This document shows, piece by piece, positions 6,136 to 13,298 of a DNA stretch of 15,361 nucleotides; position 1 is the stretch's first letter; each line of letters begins with the position of its first letter. The stretch comes from Planctomycetaceae bacterium (GTDB lineage Bacteria; Planctomycetota; Phycisphaerae; Phycisphaerales; SM1A02): positions 1-15,361 of the forward strand of contig JAIYCA010000184.1 in assembly GCA_027488265.1 (NCBI GenBank), read 5' to 3'. The notes beneath the pieces are model-generated. The model worked only from the letters and a program-made list of their open reading frames with translations. It did not search any database and was not told the origin of the DNA. Both the position numbers and the translations under genes were made by a program.

Positions 6136-7232
6136 GCGAGGGTCCTCAATCGAGTGGCAGCGAGGAGGGCCTCGATCGCGAGAAGAATGATCACCAGTGC
6201 GAGCACCGGCGGCGCGTTGAACGAGCCGACGAAGGGAATGGACGTCGCCCATGAATCGACCGCGAGATCGCGATAGCGCACGAGTTTCGTCTCTTCGATG
6301 GAACTCTTCTCGAGTCGATCGATCGTTTCGTAGATTGCTTTCAAGCTCTGCGTGTCAGTCGCGCGGAAGTAGCGTCCGCCTGTTGCTTCCGCGATCTCGG
6401 TGAGCGTCTTCTCGTCGATCGAAACTGGAACATTTTGAATCTGTGTTCCAAACGGCGTGCGCACGGGAACCGGTGCAAAACCCTGGGTTCCAAGGCCGAT
6501 TGTGTAGAGGCGAACGTCCGTCGACTTTGCAAGCGCGGCTGCATCTTGCGGCGAAAGCTCGCCTGCGTTTTGCTCGCCGTCGGTGAGGAGCACGAGCACG
6601 CGCGACTTGATGCGCGTCTTGCCATCACGATTCGCGCGCTCCGAAGCGTCTTTCAATTTGTCGATCCCGAGCGCGATCGCATCGCCGATCGCTGTTCCCA
6701 TTTCGGTGCCATCTTCGGGAAAGCGAATCTGTTCAATCGCATCGACAACGACATCGTGATCGAGCGTCAGCGGAACGATGCTGTCTGCGTTGCGCGCAAA
6801 CACCACGACTCCCACGAGATCGGTGCCGCGCCCGTCGAAACCGTCGCCACCAACGATGAATTTGCGCGCCATGTCTTTGAGCGCATCGAGTCGGTTCGCG
6901 CGCTCGTTCCCAATGGTGAAATCCATCGCGCGCATCGAGTCCGAGCGATCGACCACCAATTCAATCGCCACGCCCTCTACGAGGGTCTTTGATGATTCGT
7001 TGGATTCGACCGGACGCGCGATGGCAATAACAAGGAAGACGATCGCGAGCGCACGAATGATCGGCAGCGCAAGCAAGAAACGCGTCCAGCGTCCGCCGGG
7101 CGCGTGGTCAGCCGCGTCGATCGCGCTGAAGGAAATGGTCGCGCGATTGCGACGGCGCCAATGGCGAATGAACGCCAAAACCGCGAGCGGAAGGAGCAAG
7201 AGGAACCACACGCTCGTTGGATGGAAACTCAT
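6132..7232 (-). CDS. batA: BatA-like VWA-domain inner-membrane protein
   Basis: A 366-residue protein. Two N-terminal membrane helices (about 7-22 and 52-72) are followed by a VWA domain (about 85-300) and a C-terminal membrane helix (about 340-360). The complete MIDAS set is visible: DRSDS at 95-99, the threonine in EMGTAIGD (about 180) and the aspartate in LLTDGEQ (218). This is the BatA layout (helices, VWA facing the periplasm, anchor). Such proteins are presumed to bind a divalent cation and partner proteins, but no substrate is established. The start at 7232 was chosen over an upstream in-frame ATG at 7340 because it makes an ATGA overlap with the preceding gene, has AAAAGGAA 8 nt upstream, and starts directly at MSFHPTSVWFLLLLPLA, normal for the family. 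Its own stop overlaps batB by ATGA. Confidence 0.92.
   Translation of the reverse strand: MSFHPTSVWFLLLLPLAVLAFIRHWRRRNRATISFSAIDAADHAPGGRWTRFLLALPIIRALAIVFLVIAIARPVESNESSKTLVEGVAIELVVDRSDSMRAMDFTIGNERANRLDALKDMARKFIVGGDGFDGRGTDLVGVVVFARNADSIVPLTLDHDVVVDAIEQIRFPEDGTEMGTAIGDAIALGIDKLKDASERANRDGKTRIKSRVLVLLTDGEQNAGELSPQDAAALAKSTDVRLYTIGLGTQGFAPVPVRTPFGTQIQNVPVSIDEKTLTEIAEATGGRYFRATDTQSLKAIYETIDRLEKSSIEETKLVRYRDLAVDSWATSIPFVGSFNAPPVLALVIILLAIEALLAATRLRTLA
6143..6147 (-). promoter_or_regulatory. Shine-Dalgarno site fixing the batB start
   Basis: GAGGA on the minus strand ends 7 nt before the ATG at 6135. With the ATGA overlap it favours this start over the more upstream ATG at 6252, which would overlap batA by about 120 bp. 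Confidence 0.6.
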
Positions 7233-8302
7233 GTAGACGTTTCCTTTTCGCGAGGAGTGGGGGTGTTCGTTGCTTGGCCGGACGAGATCGGCCGCGTGCG
7301 TTCCACAAAGGCGCGCGCCTTGGTGAAGTGCGCGGCGCAAGAGGTTGCTTCAGGTCGTGCCTGCGCGAACTTCACAAGATCGGCCAACTGCAAGAGCGTG
7401 CGCAGCTGTTCGGTCTCGCTCGCTGGAAACTCTGGGTGCGCCGATGCTGCAGCGAGGAATTCGCGCGTCGTCTGTCGATCGGCGGGGATCTCGAAGCGGC
7501 GTCGCACATAGCCGCGCACGATCGCCGTCAGCGCGTCGTAGAAAGGCCCGAAATCGCCGCGCTCAGGATGGTTCGCGCGCGCCAAGCGATCCAACTCAGC
7601 GCGTGCCCATGCGTCGGCGGCGAGCGCATCGCGCCGATCATGGTGGAAGAGTCGCCAAATCAGCCACGCCCCAATGCCAAGGATGGCGGCCGCACCCGCG
7701 TAACCCCACCACGCGACGCGCTGCGCGATCGGGATTTCGCCAAGAATGTCGCGATACTTCGTTGGATCGAGTTCTTCTCCGATGAGGCTCTTGACGGGAA
7801 ACGATGGGAATTCGACGCGGCCTTCGCGCAGCGTGCCGCCGGCGATGTACGCAACGGTGAGTGGTTCGGGCGTCTGTGTGCCTGCATCGAGCGTTGAGAG
7901 CACCACGTCGATGATCGTGTAGGTGATGCCATCCGCGCCGACCTCGATGCGCGGCACGCTGAGCGACAAAATGTCAAACACGCCAAGCGTTTCTGGGCGC
8001 GTTGGCACGAAGAGTGATTTCGGGTCGTACTGCGCGGCGGGTTCGTCGCGTGCGGTGAAGCGAATCTCGCAGGGAATCGGCTCGCCGACTTCGGGAAAGT
8101 CTGGCGCACGCACCGTTGCAGCGCAGCCATCGAGAAGTGTTTCGCGGAACGCGGGAGCTTCTTCGGCACGCGCCCGTGGAGCGTAGGCGAAGGCCAACGC
8201 GCTGACCGAGAGCGCCGTCATTGAGACGACGCACGCGGTTGACTGCGTGTTCCTGCGCGATGTGGCGCGCGATGTGGCGAGTGTTCGCGTGCACCAAATC
8301 AT
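7229..8302 (-). CDS. DUF4381-like membrane protein of the MoxR-Bat operon
   Basis: A 357-residue protein sitting between the DUF58 and BatA genes, where DUF4381-type proteins usually stand. A signal-peptide-like N-terminus has a long polar leader, a hydrophobic core at about 24-40 and likely cleavage after ARA at about 46. A beta-rich extracytoplasmic region follows (about 50-190). A transmembrane helix at 198-217 leads into a cytoplasmic helical part with FYDALTAIVRGYVRRRFEIP and LADLVKFAQARP, which are the features I recognise from DUF4381. The role is not known; position and membrane topology suggest a subunit or assembly partner of the VWA complex. The start is fixed by ATGA overlap with the DUF58 stop and by a strong GGGGAGG (8311-8317) 8 nt upstream. 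The family call is moderately sure. Confidence 0.8.
   Translation of the reverse strand: MIWCTRTLATSRATSRRNTQSTACVVSMTALSVSALAFAYAPRARAEEAPAFRETLLDGCAATVRAPDFPEVGEPIPCEIRFTARDEPAAQYDPKSLFVPTRPETLGVFDILSLSVPRIEVGADGITYTIIDVVLSTLDAGTQTPEPLTVAYIAGGTLREGRVEFPSFPVKSLIGEELDPTKYRDILGEIPIAQRVAWWGYAGAAAILGIGAWLIWRLFHHDRRDALAADAWARAELDRLARANHPERGDFGPFYDALTAIVRGYVRRRFEIPADRQTTREFLAAASAHPEFPASETEQLRTLLQLADLVKFAQARPEATSCAAHFTKARAFVERTRPISSGQATNTPTPREKETST
7241..7248 (-). promoter_or_regulatory. Shine-Dalgarno site fixing the batA start
   Basis: AAAAGGAA on the minus strand ends 8 nt before the ATG at 7232. It supports this start rather than the in-frame ATG at 7340. Confidence 0.6.
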
Positions 8303-9249
8303 GCGCCACGCCTCCCCGAGCGCATCGCTTCGCGTCGCGTGAAATAAGCGCGAAGCGGGGGAATGGGATCTTCGCCTGTCTCCAAGACAAGTGGCTCAAT
8401 CCGCGCGCGGCGGAAGTGTCGATCGCGTGCTTCGGCACGTTCGGCAGCGACTTCACTCCAGCCTTCGCGTACCCAACGTGACGAGGTATCGAAGAAACGA
8501 CGCGCGCGCGTTTCGAGATCTTCCAGCTCGATGATCCCGACGTTTGGCAACTCGCGCTCACGAACGTCACCAACCACAATCGGAATCACGTCGTGTCGTC
8601 GGCGCAAACGCGCGAGTGCGTGCTCCCAACTTTCGCGCGCGGGTGCGGTCGTCGGAGACGCGTTTGACGTGTGTTGCACAGGCGCGGGCGCCTCAAGAAA
8701 ATCACTCACGACGCAGACAACCGAGCGCTTCGACAAACTGCGCGCAACTTCATCGAGTGCGCGGGCGATGTTCGTGCCACGCCCTTGCGGCTCAAACGCA
8801 AGAAGATCGCGCACGATGCGCAAGACATGGCGCGGACCTTTCTTCGGCGGAACGAACGCTTCTGTCCGATCGGTGAAGAGCAGCATGCCGACGCGATCGT
8901 TCGAGCGAATGGCAGAGAACGCGAGTGTGGCGGCGACTTCGGCGACGAGTTCACGCTTGAGTTCGCGTCGCGTGCCGAACGAAAGTGAACCGGAGAGATC
9001 CACGGCAAGGAGCACCGTGAGTTCGCGTTCTTCGCGGAAGAGTTTGATGTGCGGAACGCCGACGCGCGCACTCACGTTCCAATCAATCGCGCGGACATCG
9101 TCGCCGACGAGATACGGTCGAACTTCCTCGAATTCCATGCCGCGACCTTTGAAGGCCGAGCGGTATTGGCCCGCAAGGACATCGCTCACGAGACGACTCG
9201 TGCGTATTTCGATGGAGCGAATTTTGCGGCGGATTTCAGGGGAAAGCAT
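8299..9249 (-). CDS. DUF58-family protein (VWA-like fold), MoxR partner
   Basis: A 316-residue soluble protein with the DUF58 signature at about 37-72 (GRGMEFEEVRPYLVGDDVRA followed by IDWNVSAR and HIKLFREERE). The family treats this as the end of a VWA-like domain's first part. A metal-site-like DLSGS follows at 84-88, then GRGTNIARALDE and VVCVVSDFLE, which match the later strands of the VWA fold. No membrane segment is visible, unlike BatA and BatB. DUF58 genes almost always follow moxR, and the pair is presumed to work together as ATPase and adaptor. The start at 9249 leaves 36 nt after the moxR stop, and the Shine-Dalgarno sequence is weak (GAGTCG). The stop overlaps the next gene by ATGA. 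Confidence 0.93.
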   Translation of the reverse strand: MLSPEIRRKIRSIEIRTSRLVSDVLAGQYRSAFKGRGMEFEEVRPYLVGDDVRAIDWNVSARVGVPHIKLFREERELTVLLAVDLSGSLSFGTRRELKRELVAEVAATLAFSAIRSNDRVGMLLFTDRTEAFVPPKKGPRHVLRIVRDLLAFEPQGRGTNIARALDEVARSLSKRSVVCVVSDFLEAPAPVQHTSNASPTTAPARESWEHALARLRRRHDVIPIVVGDVRERELPNVGIIELEDLETRARRFFDTSSRWVREGWSEVAAERAEARDRHFRRARIEPLVLETGEDPIPPLRAYFTRREAMRSGRRGA

Positions 9250-9285
9250 CGCGACGACTCGTGCTGTTCGAGAAAGATGACTGCG

Positions 9286-10284
9286 TTACGGCACAGCGAC
9301 GCTCGCGAGCAGCGTCTTCACGAGATCGTCACCAGTGCGGTCTTCAGCCTCCGCCTCGAAGCTTGGGATAAGACGATGGCGGAGCACCATCGGCGCGATG
9401 TCTTTCACATCTTGTGGAACGACGTAGCCACGGCCATCGAGGAATGCGTGCGCGCGTGCGGCGCGCGAGAGTGCGAGCGTCGCGCGCGGTGATGCGCCGT
9501 AGGCGATAAGTCCGTCGAGTGGCACCTTCGAGCTCTTCGGGTCGCGCGAGGCAACGACGAGATTCACGATGTAATCCTTGATGCGGTCATCCATCGCGAT
9601 TTCATCGACGGTCAATCGCGCAGCCGCGATATCCGAGGGCTTCATGACAGCGTGCACGCGCGGCGGCGAAGCCTGCTTCTGCATGCGATCGAGAATCTGT
9701 CGCTCTTCACGCGCGGTTGGATAGCGCACGAGAATCTTGAGCATGAAGCGGTCGACTTGCGCTTCTGGCAGCGGATAGGTGCCTTCTTGTTCGACCGGAT
9801 TCTGTGTCGCGAGCACGAGGAACGGTTCAGGGAGCGCGAAGGTTTCACTGCCGATCGTGACCTGTCGCTCTTGCATTGCTTCGAGCAGCGCCGATTGCAC
9901 CTTCGCTGGCGCACGATTGATTTCGTCGGCGAGCACGATGTTCGTAAAGATCGGGCCCTTCTTGACCATGAAGTCGCCCGTCGCGGGGCGGTAGACGAGC
10001 GTGCCCACGAGGTCGGCGGGGAGGAGATCCGGCGTGAACTGTACGCGTTGGAACTGCGTCTCCATGCCTTGCGCGAGCGCGGCGACGGCGGTCGTCTTTG
10101 CAAGTCCAGGAACGCCTTCGATCAGAATGTGCCCGTTCGCGAGAAGGCCGAGCAACAGGCCGTGCACGAGTTCTTCCTGGCCAACGATGACGCGGTGGAT
10201 CTCCTCTTGCAACTGCCGAAACGGTTGGCTCTTTTCGGCGACTTCACGTTCGATCGCGCTGATGTCCTTCGATGGAGTGGTCAT
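9286..10284 (-). CDS. moxR: MoxR-family AAA+ ATPase, first gene of the Bat operon
   Basis: A 332-residue cytoplasmic AAA+ protein of the usual MoxR length. Visible motifs are Walker A GVPGLAKT (57-64), Walker B IVLADEIN (116-123), sensor-1 ATQNP (159-163), and EAQVDRFMLKI (174-184), which carries a conserved arginine region. The C-terminal lid domain fills about 220-332. MoxR ATPases hydrolyse ATP to remodel or activate partner proteins, most often VWA-domain ones, and here five such or related genes follow on the same strand. The start at 10284 gives the full family N-terminus, though no good Shine-Dalgarno sequence is seen upstream. The operon promoter should lie in the divergent gap with the oxidoreductase gene, but I could not pick it out convincingly. 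Confidence 0.96.
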   Translation of the reverse strand: MTTPSKDISAIEREVAEKSQPFRQLQEEIHRVIVGQEELVHGLLLGLLANGHILIEGVPGLAKTTAVAALAQGMETQFQRVQFTPDLLPADLVGTLVYRPATGDFMVKKGPIFTNIVLADEINRAPAKVQSALLEAMQERQVTIGSETFALPEPFLVLATQNPVEQEGTYPLPEAQVDRFMLKILVRYPTAREERQILDRMQKQASPPRVHAVMKPSDIAAARLTVDEIAMDDRIKDYIVNLVVASRDPKSSKVPLDGLIAYGASPRATLALSRAARAHAFLDGRGYVVPQDVKDIAPMVLRHRLIPSFEAEAEDRTGDDLVKTLLASVAVP

Positions 10285-10317
10285 AAGTTTCGTACTCGCT
10301 CAACGATCTCGATCAAT

Positions 10318-10343
10318 CGGTCTCATCCGGTCTCATCGGTCTC
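10318..10343. repeat. Short 10-bp tandem repeat in the moxR/oxidoreductase divergent gap
   Basis: The unit cggtctcatc occurs at 10318-10327 and 10328-10337, and a partial third copy (ggtctc) begins at 10338. It lies 34 nt upstream of the moxR start codon, in the likely control region or leader of the operon. Confidence 0.75.
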
Positions 10344-10454
10344 CGTTGCTCGGCGCGCTCGCGCAGACCGGAGGAGGAGGTGGTATACCGCGAGACTCGC
10401 GCGGGATGCGCACGGATGCACGCACGCGGCGTCTCCGTCGCGTCGGGCCCAAAT

Positions 10455-10458
10455 GGAG
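10455..10458 (+). promoter_or_regulatory. Probable Shine-Dalgarno site of the oxidoreductase gene
   Basis: GGAG ends 9 nt before the ATG at 10468. It overlaps the alternative ATG at 10453, which has no such site of its own, so the downstream start is preferred. Confidence 0.5.
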
Positions 10459-10467
10459 CACACGGTG

Positions 10468-11448
10468 ATGACAACGCAGAGTACTTCGACGAGCGGCGCA
10501 GCGGGTTCACGGGAAACGGGAAGTGACCCTCGATCGACGACCGTTGCCGAGCATGGCTCTCAAGAAGGCGGCTCGCTGCAGGGGCGTCGCGTTGGCTGGA
10601 TCGGCACGGGCATCATGGGGCGATCGATGGCCGGACATCTGTTGCGCGCGGGATGCCGCGTGGTTGTTCACTCGCGCACACGTGCGAAAGCAGAACCCTT
10701 GCTGGCCGAAGGCGCGATTTGGGCTGAAACTCCAGCGGAGGCCGCGCGCGACGCAGACTTTGTCGGCCTCAATGTCGGCATGCCGCACGAACTCGACGAC
10801 GTGACCTTTGGCCCGCGCGGCGTTTTTGAAGGGCTGGGAAAGTCGGCGGTTCTTGTCGATTTTGGAACTTCGAAACCATCCGCCGCGCGCCGCCTCGCTG
10901 CGCGCGCTGCGGAATTGGGAGCCTCGGCGCTTGATGCGCCCGTCTCTGGCGGCGATATCGGGGCGCGGAACGCCACGCTTTCCATCATGGTGGGCGGCGA
11001 GACGGAGGCGTTTGTGAAAGCGGAGCCGTACTTCGCGAGGCTTGGGAAGACCGTCGTCCACCACGGTCCGGCGGGCAGCGGCCAGCGCGTCAAGATCGTG
11101 AATCAGGTGCTCGTCGCGGCCAACACGCTCGGGATGTGTGAGGCGCTCCATTTTGCCGCCGCAACCGGACTCGATCCACAGCGCGTCCTTCAGTCGGTTG
11201 GCGGGGGGGCGGCCGCGTCGTGGTCGATTTCAGTCCTCGCGCCACGCGTGATCGGCGGCGATTTCGAGCCCGGCTTCATCGTCGATCACATGCTGAAGGA
11301 CCTTCGTATCGCGCGGGACGAAGCGGGCGAGATCGGCCTTGAACTCCCCATGATTGAGCTTTGCGTCGCGCGGTATGAAGCACTTGTCGCCGCTGGATTT
11401 GGCCGCAAGGGGACGCAGGGGCTCTACCTTCTGTACCGCGGGGGGTGA
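10468..11448 (+). CDS. 3-hydroxyisobutyrate dehydrogenase-family NAD(P)-dependent oxidoreductase
   Basis: A 326-residue enzyme of the beta-hydroxyacid dehydrogenase family, which oxidises short hydroxy acids or reduces semialdehydes with NAD(P). It has an N-terminal Rossmann fold with GTGIMG at 46-51, the substrate-loop signature DAPVSGG at 156-162, and a C-terminal helical domain beginning with GSGQRVKIVNQ, where K209 is the expected catalytic lysine and N212 the paired asparagine. FIVDHMLKDL (about 270-279) is also typical. The substrate (3-hydroxyisobutyrate, tartronate semialdehyde, glyoxylate or other) cannot be told from these motifs. About 40 polar Ser/Thr/Gly-rich residues precede the Rossmann fold, which is unusual for the family. 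The start at 10468 is chosen for its GGAG; 10453 is the alternative. It is transcribed divergently from moxR with no clear functional link. Confidence 0.9.
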   Translation: MTTQSTSTSGAAGSRETGSDPRSTTVAEHGSQEGGSLQGRRVGWIGTGIMGRSMAGHLLRAGCRVVVHSRTRAKAEPLLAEGAIWAETPAEAARDADFVGLNVGMPHELDDVTFGPRGVFEGLGKSAVLVDFGTSKPSAARRLAARAAELGASALDAPVSGGDIGARNATLSIMVGGETEAFVKAEPYFARLGKTVVHHGPAGSGQRVKIVNQVLVAANTLGMCEALHFAAATGLDPQRVLQSVGGGAAASWSISVLAPRVIGGDFEPGFIVDHMLKDLRIARDEAGEIGLELPMIELCVARYEALVAAGFGRKGTQGLYLLYRGG

Positions 11449-11509
11449 GGCTTCCAGCCGAGGGCGCGGTCCCGTTGGCGGCCGATAAGCGACTCGCGTA
11501 CCCAAGCCG

Positions 11510-11538
11510 TTGCTGAACGCCGCGTCTTCGTGTACATT
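11510..11538 (+). promoter_or_regulatory. Sigma70-like promoter of the small basic gene
   Basis: TTGCTG (11510-11515) and TACATT (11533-11538) are 17 nt apart and match the consensus boxes at 4 of 6 positions each. Transcription would start near 11545, leaving a leader of about 20 nt before the ATG at 11565. Call made by eye. Confidence 0.45.
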
Positions 11539-11564
11539 TCGCGACTCTTCAAAGCGAGCTAGGC

Positions 11565-11885
11565 ATGAGCACGATTCCAACCACCGGCACCGTTACCTTC
11601 ACGATCAAGTCCGTCCCCCAAACCGACGGCGGCTTCCGCACCGTGGAGCGGCTCATGCGTCTTGAGCGAGGCGCACAGCGCATCCTCAAGAAGCTTCAGC
11701 ACAAGCGCATGACCCAACTCAACGAGTGGCGTCCGCGCGCAGGTCGCGAGTGGCTCGTCCGCGCGACGTGCACGCGACTCGTCCGCGTTGCTGCTGGCCA
11801 GAAGTTCACAATCCAAGTGACGCCTCAGCTCTCGAAGGACATCGCGAGCGTCGCGAAGCACCTCGAATTCACCGCAGCAAAGTGA
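11565..11885 (+). CDS. Small basic protein of unknown function
   Basis: A 106-residue protein that I do not recognise. It opens with a beta-strand-like GTVTFTIKSVP, then a strongly basic helical stretch (about 28-50: RLMRLERGAQRILKKLQHKR). The region WRPRAGREWLVRATCTRLV follows, and the end is again strand-helix (KFTIQVTPQLSKDIASVAKH). Lys and Arg far outnumber acidic residues and there is no signal peptide or membrane segment, so it is cytoplasmic and may bind nucleic acid or a ribosome-like partner; that is inference only. It reads as a real gene: its codon use matches its neighbours, a promoter-like pair precedes it at the right distance, and a strong terminator follows. Only a weak TAGG stands before the ATG. 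It appears to be its own transcription unit. Confidence 0.8.
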   Translation: MSTIPTTGTVTFTIKSVPQTDGGFRTVERLMRLERGAQRILKKLQHKRMTQLNEWRPRAGREWLVRATCTRLVRVAAGQKFTIQVTPQLSKDIASVAKHLEFTAAK

Positions 11886-11934
11886 TCGCTTCGGCGATGC
11901 GAGCGAGTGGAAACCTTCAGTGGCGACACTGAAG
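11885..11934 (+). other. Two short tetraloop hairpins at the 3' end of the small basic gene
   Basis: ATCGC-TTCG-GCGAT (11885-11898) begins at the last base of the stop codon and has a UUCG tetraloop. CTTCAGTG-GCGA-CACTGAAG (11915-11934) is a perfect 8-bp stem with a GNRA loop. Neither has a T tract. They probably protect or shape the mRNA 3' end upstream of the terminator. Confidence 0.6.
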
Positions 11935-11974
11935 TGAACCACACGTTCCGCCGGCGACCCGAATTGAACTGATT

Positions 11975-12015
11975 CACGCACGCGCGTCCCCATCGGGTCG
12001 CGCGTGCGTGCTTTT
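11975..12015 (+). terminator. Rho-independent terminator of the small basic gene
   Basis: CACGCACGCGCG (11975-11986) pairs perfectly over 12 bp with CGCGCGTGCGTG (11999-12010). The 12-nt loop can add a CCC/GGG helix. C and TTTT follow (12012-12015). The T tract is on the plus strand only, so it serves the gene to its left rather than the minus-strand gene that converges from the right. Confidence 0.85.
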
Positions 12016-12094
12016 GAGCCGTCTGATGTGTTGGCTTTCACGCGTGACGCCACGGTCGCGTTCGTGACCGTTGCCTCAGTCATAGCCGTGAGAT

Positions 12095-13273
12095 TCACTC
12101 AGATTTCGCAGTGGTTTGGCGCGTCCCGACAACGTGTACCACGAATCGCTTCGCGTCTTTCCCTTCGCCCGCGCTGAATGCAACCGCGGTCGGAACTCCA
12201 ACGCTGGTGCTGAGTGCGATTCGACTCTCGTTCGTCACCGTTTCGTTCTTGATCGTCAGCGCAACATCGAGGGAATACGTACATCGTCCGTCGGCGCAAG
12301 AAGGGCGAAGGTCGAAGGACCAGCGTTCGCTCTCGCTCCCAACCGAAATGGACGCAGGCTCAGTAGGCTTTGCGAGGATCTTGGGTTGGCTCAGCACGCG
12401 GCCGAGAGTTGCTGCATGATTGACGGTATCACTGTTCGCACCGGCGAGCACCGATGCGACGAGTTCTTGCTCGGCTGCGCGATCTATCTCTGCGGGCAGT
12501 TCGCGCAGTGTGACGGTCCAAAGAATCGGCTCGGTGGGTGTCGTCTCTCGCAGCGCCGCGAGCGCCCGTGCAATCTGGTGATGCAGCGCAGGAGTTGTTG
12601 TTACAAGCAGACCGGAACCGGCGATGGTGGCACGCGAAATGTCGCCACCATTCAAATCCCATGTCTCCGGCTCGACCGCGGTCGAGACAACTTCGAGGAG
12701 ACGGCTGAACGAGTCGTCGACAATGGTGTCCGCCGGCCCAACTGCAGGTTCTGAAAACGCCCGTAGAAGATCTTCCGCGTAGTAGGTACGGGTCGCGCGA
12801 AGTGCACGTAATCCGCTGTTGTCGGTGAGCACGACAACACCAGACGCCACATCAAGCCGCACACCCTCAAGCCCTTCACTGATACTTCGCACAGCCGCAT
12901 CGAGTGCGATACGCGGCGTTGCGGCCACGCACGTGACGGTTTTCAACGTCCATCCGCCACCTTCCTCAAGCACATGTCGATCGGGAAGAATGCGCACGCC
13001 AGTTTCCTTCGCGATGCGCTTCAAAACATCACCGACGGGCGCATCGTCGAATGGAACTGGCTCGGCGAATGGCTGATCAAGCCTCGCGAGCAACGCGAGA
13101 TCTGCTTTCAAGCCAAGATCAAGCGCCGATGTCGCCTGCAATGCATCGAGTGGTTTCGTTGCGGGCGGAGAATTCGCGGCGTCTTGCGCGAAACTCGCAG
13201 CGGGCCACAAACTAACGCCGACGAGAAGGGCGATGTTCGCGATCGTAACGTTTGGACGTGTGTGCATATTCAT
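12095..13273 (-). CDS. Secreted STN/secretin-like domain protein
   Basis: A 392-residue exported protein. The signal peptide is about residues 1-30 (core IANIALLVGVSLWPAASFAQ, likely cleavage after SFA). Residues about 72-150 (VPFDDAPVGDVLKRIAKETG... to GVVVLTDNS) look like the STN/N0 small domain of secretins and TonB-type receptors. Next comes a region (about 160-245) with FSRLLEVVSTAVEPETWDLN and LLVTTTPALHHQIARALAAL, as in secretin N-domains. The end (about 290-390, VLSQPKILAKPTEPASISVG) resembles the start of a secretin core but is too short to form a pore. I associate this layout with planctomycete proteins of unknown function. The start at 13273 is preferred because it gives a clean signal peptide; an ATG at 13327 would overlap the upstream gene. 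Likely last gene of a sucC-headed unit. Confidence 0.75.
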   Translation of the reverse strand: MNMHTRPNVTIANIALLVGVSLWPAASFAQDAANSPPATKPLDALQATSALDLGLKADLALLARLDQPFAEPVPFDDAPVGDVLKRIAKETGVRILPDRHVLEEGGGWTLKTVTCVAATPRIALDAAVRSISEGLEGVRLDVASGVVVLTDNSGLRALRATRTYYAEDLLRAFSEPAVGPADTIVDDSFSRLLEVVSTAVEPETWDLNGGDISRATIAGSGLLVTTTPALHHQIARALAALRETTPTEPILWTVTLRELPAEIDRAAEQELVASVLAGANSDTVNHAATLGRVLSQPKILAKPTEPASISVGSESERWSFDLRPSCADGRCTYSLDVALTIKNETVTNESRIALSTSVGVPTAVAFSAGEGKDAKRFVVHVVGTRQTTAKSE

Positions 13274-13298
13274 GATGGAACTCAACTCGCGAGCGCGC

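Larger units (their letters stand above)
10285..10467. other. Divergent intergenic control region
   Basis: This 183-bp gap separates the minus-strand moxR operon from the plus-strand oxidoreductase gene and must hold promoters for at least one of them. It contains the 10-bp repeat, a purine-rich block (10370-10380) and a self-complementary GGTATACC (10382-10389). I found no -35/-10 pair with proper spacing that I would defend on either strand. Confidence 0.6.

Noticed and set aside
8363..9280. 305-residue plus-strand open frame opposite the DUF58 gene
   Set aside because: Arg/Ser-rich composition typical of antisense frames; the minus strand carries clear DUF58 motifs.
9652..10467. Upstream extension of the oxidoreductase reading frame
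   Set aside because: This part is antisense to moxR; the enzyme's own start with GGAG lies at 10468 and the family needs no such extension.
11559..12098. 179-residue minus-strand open frame opposite the small basic gene
   Set aside because: It runs straight through a strong terminator hairpin and has a low-complexity N-terminus; the plus-strand gene has better signals.
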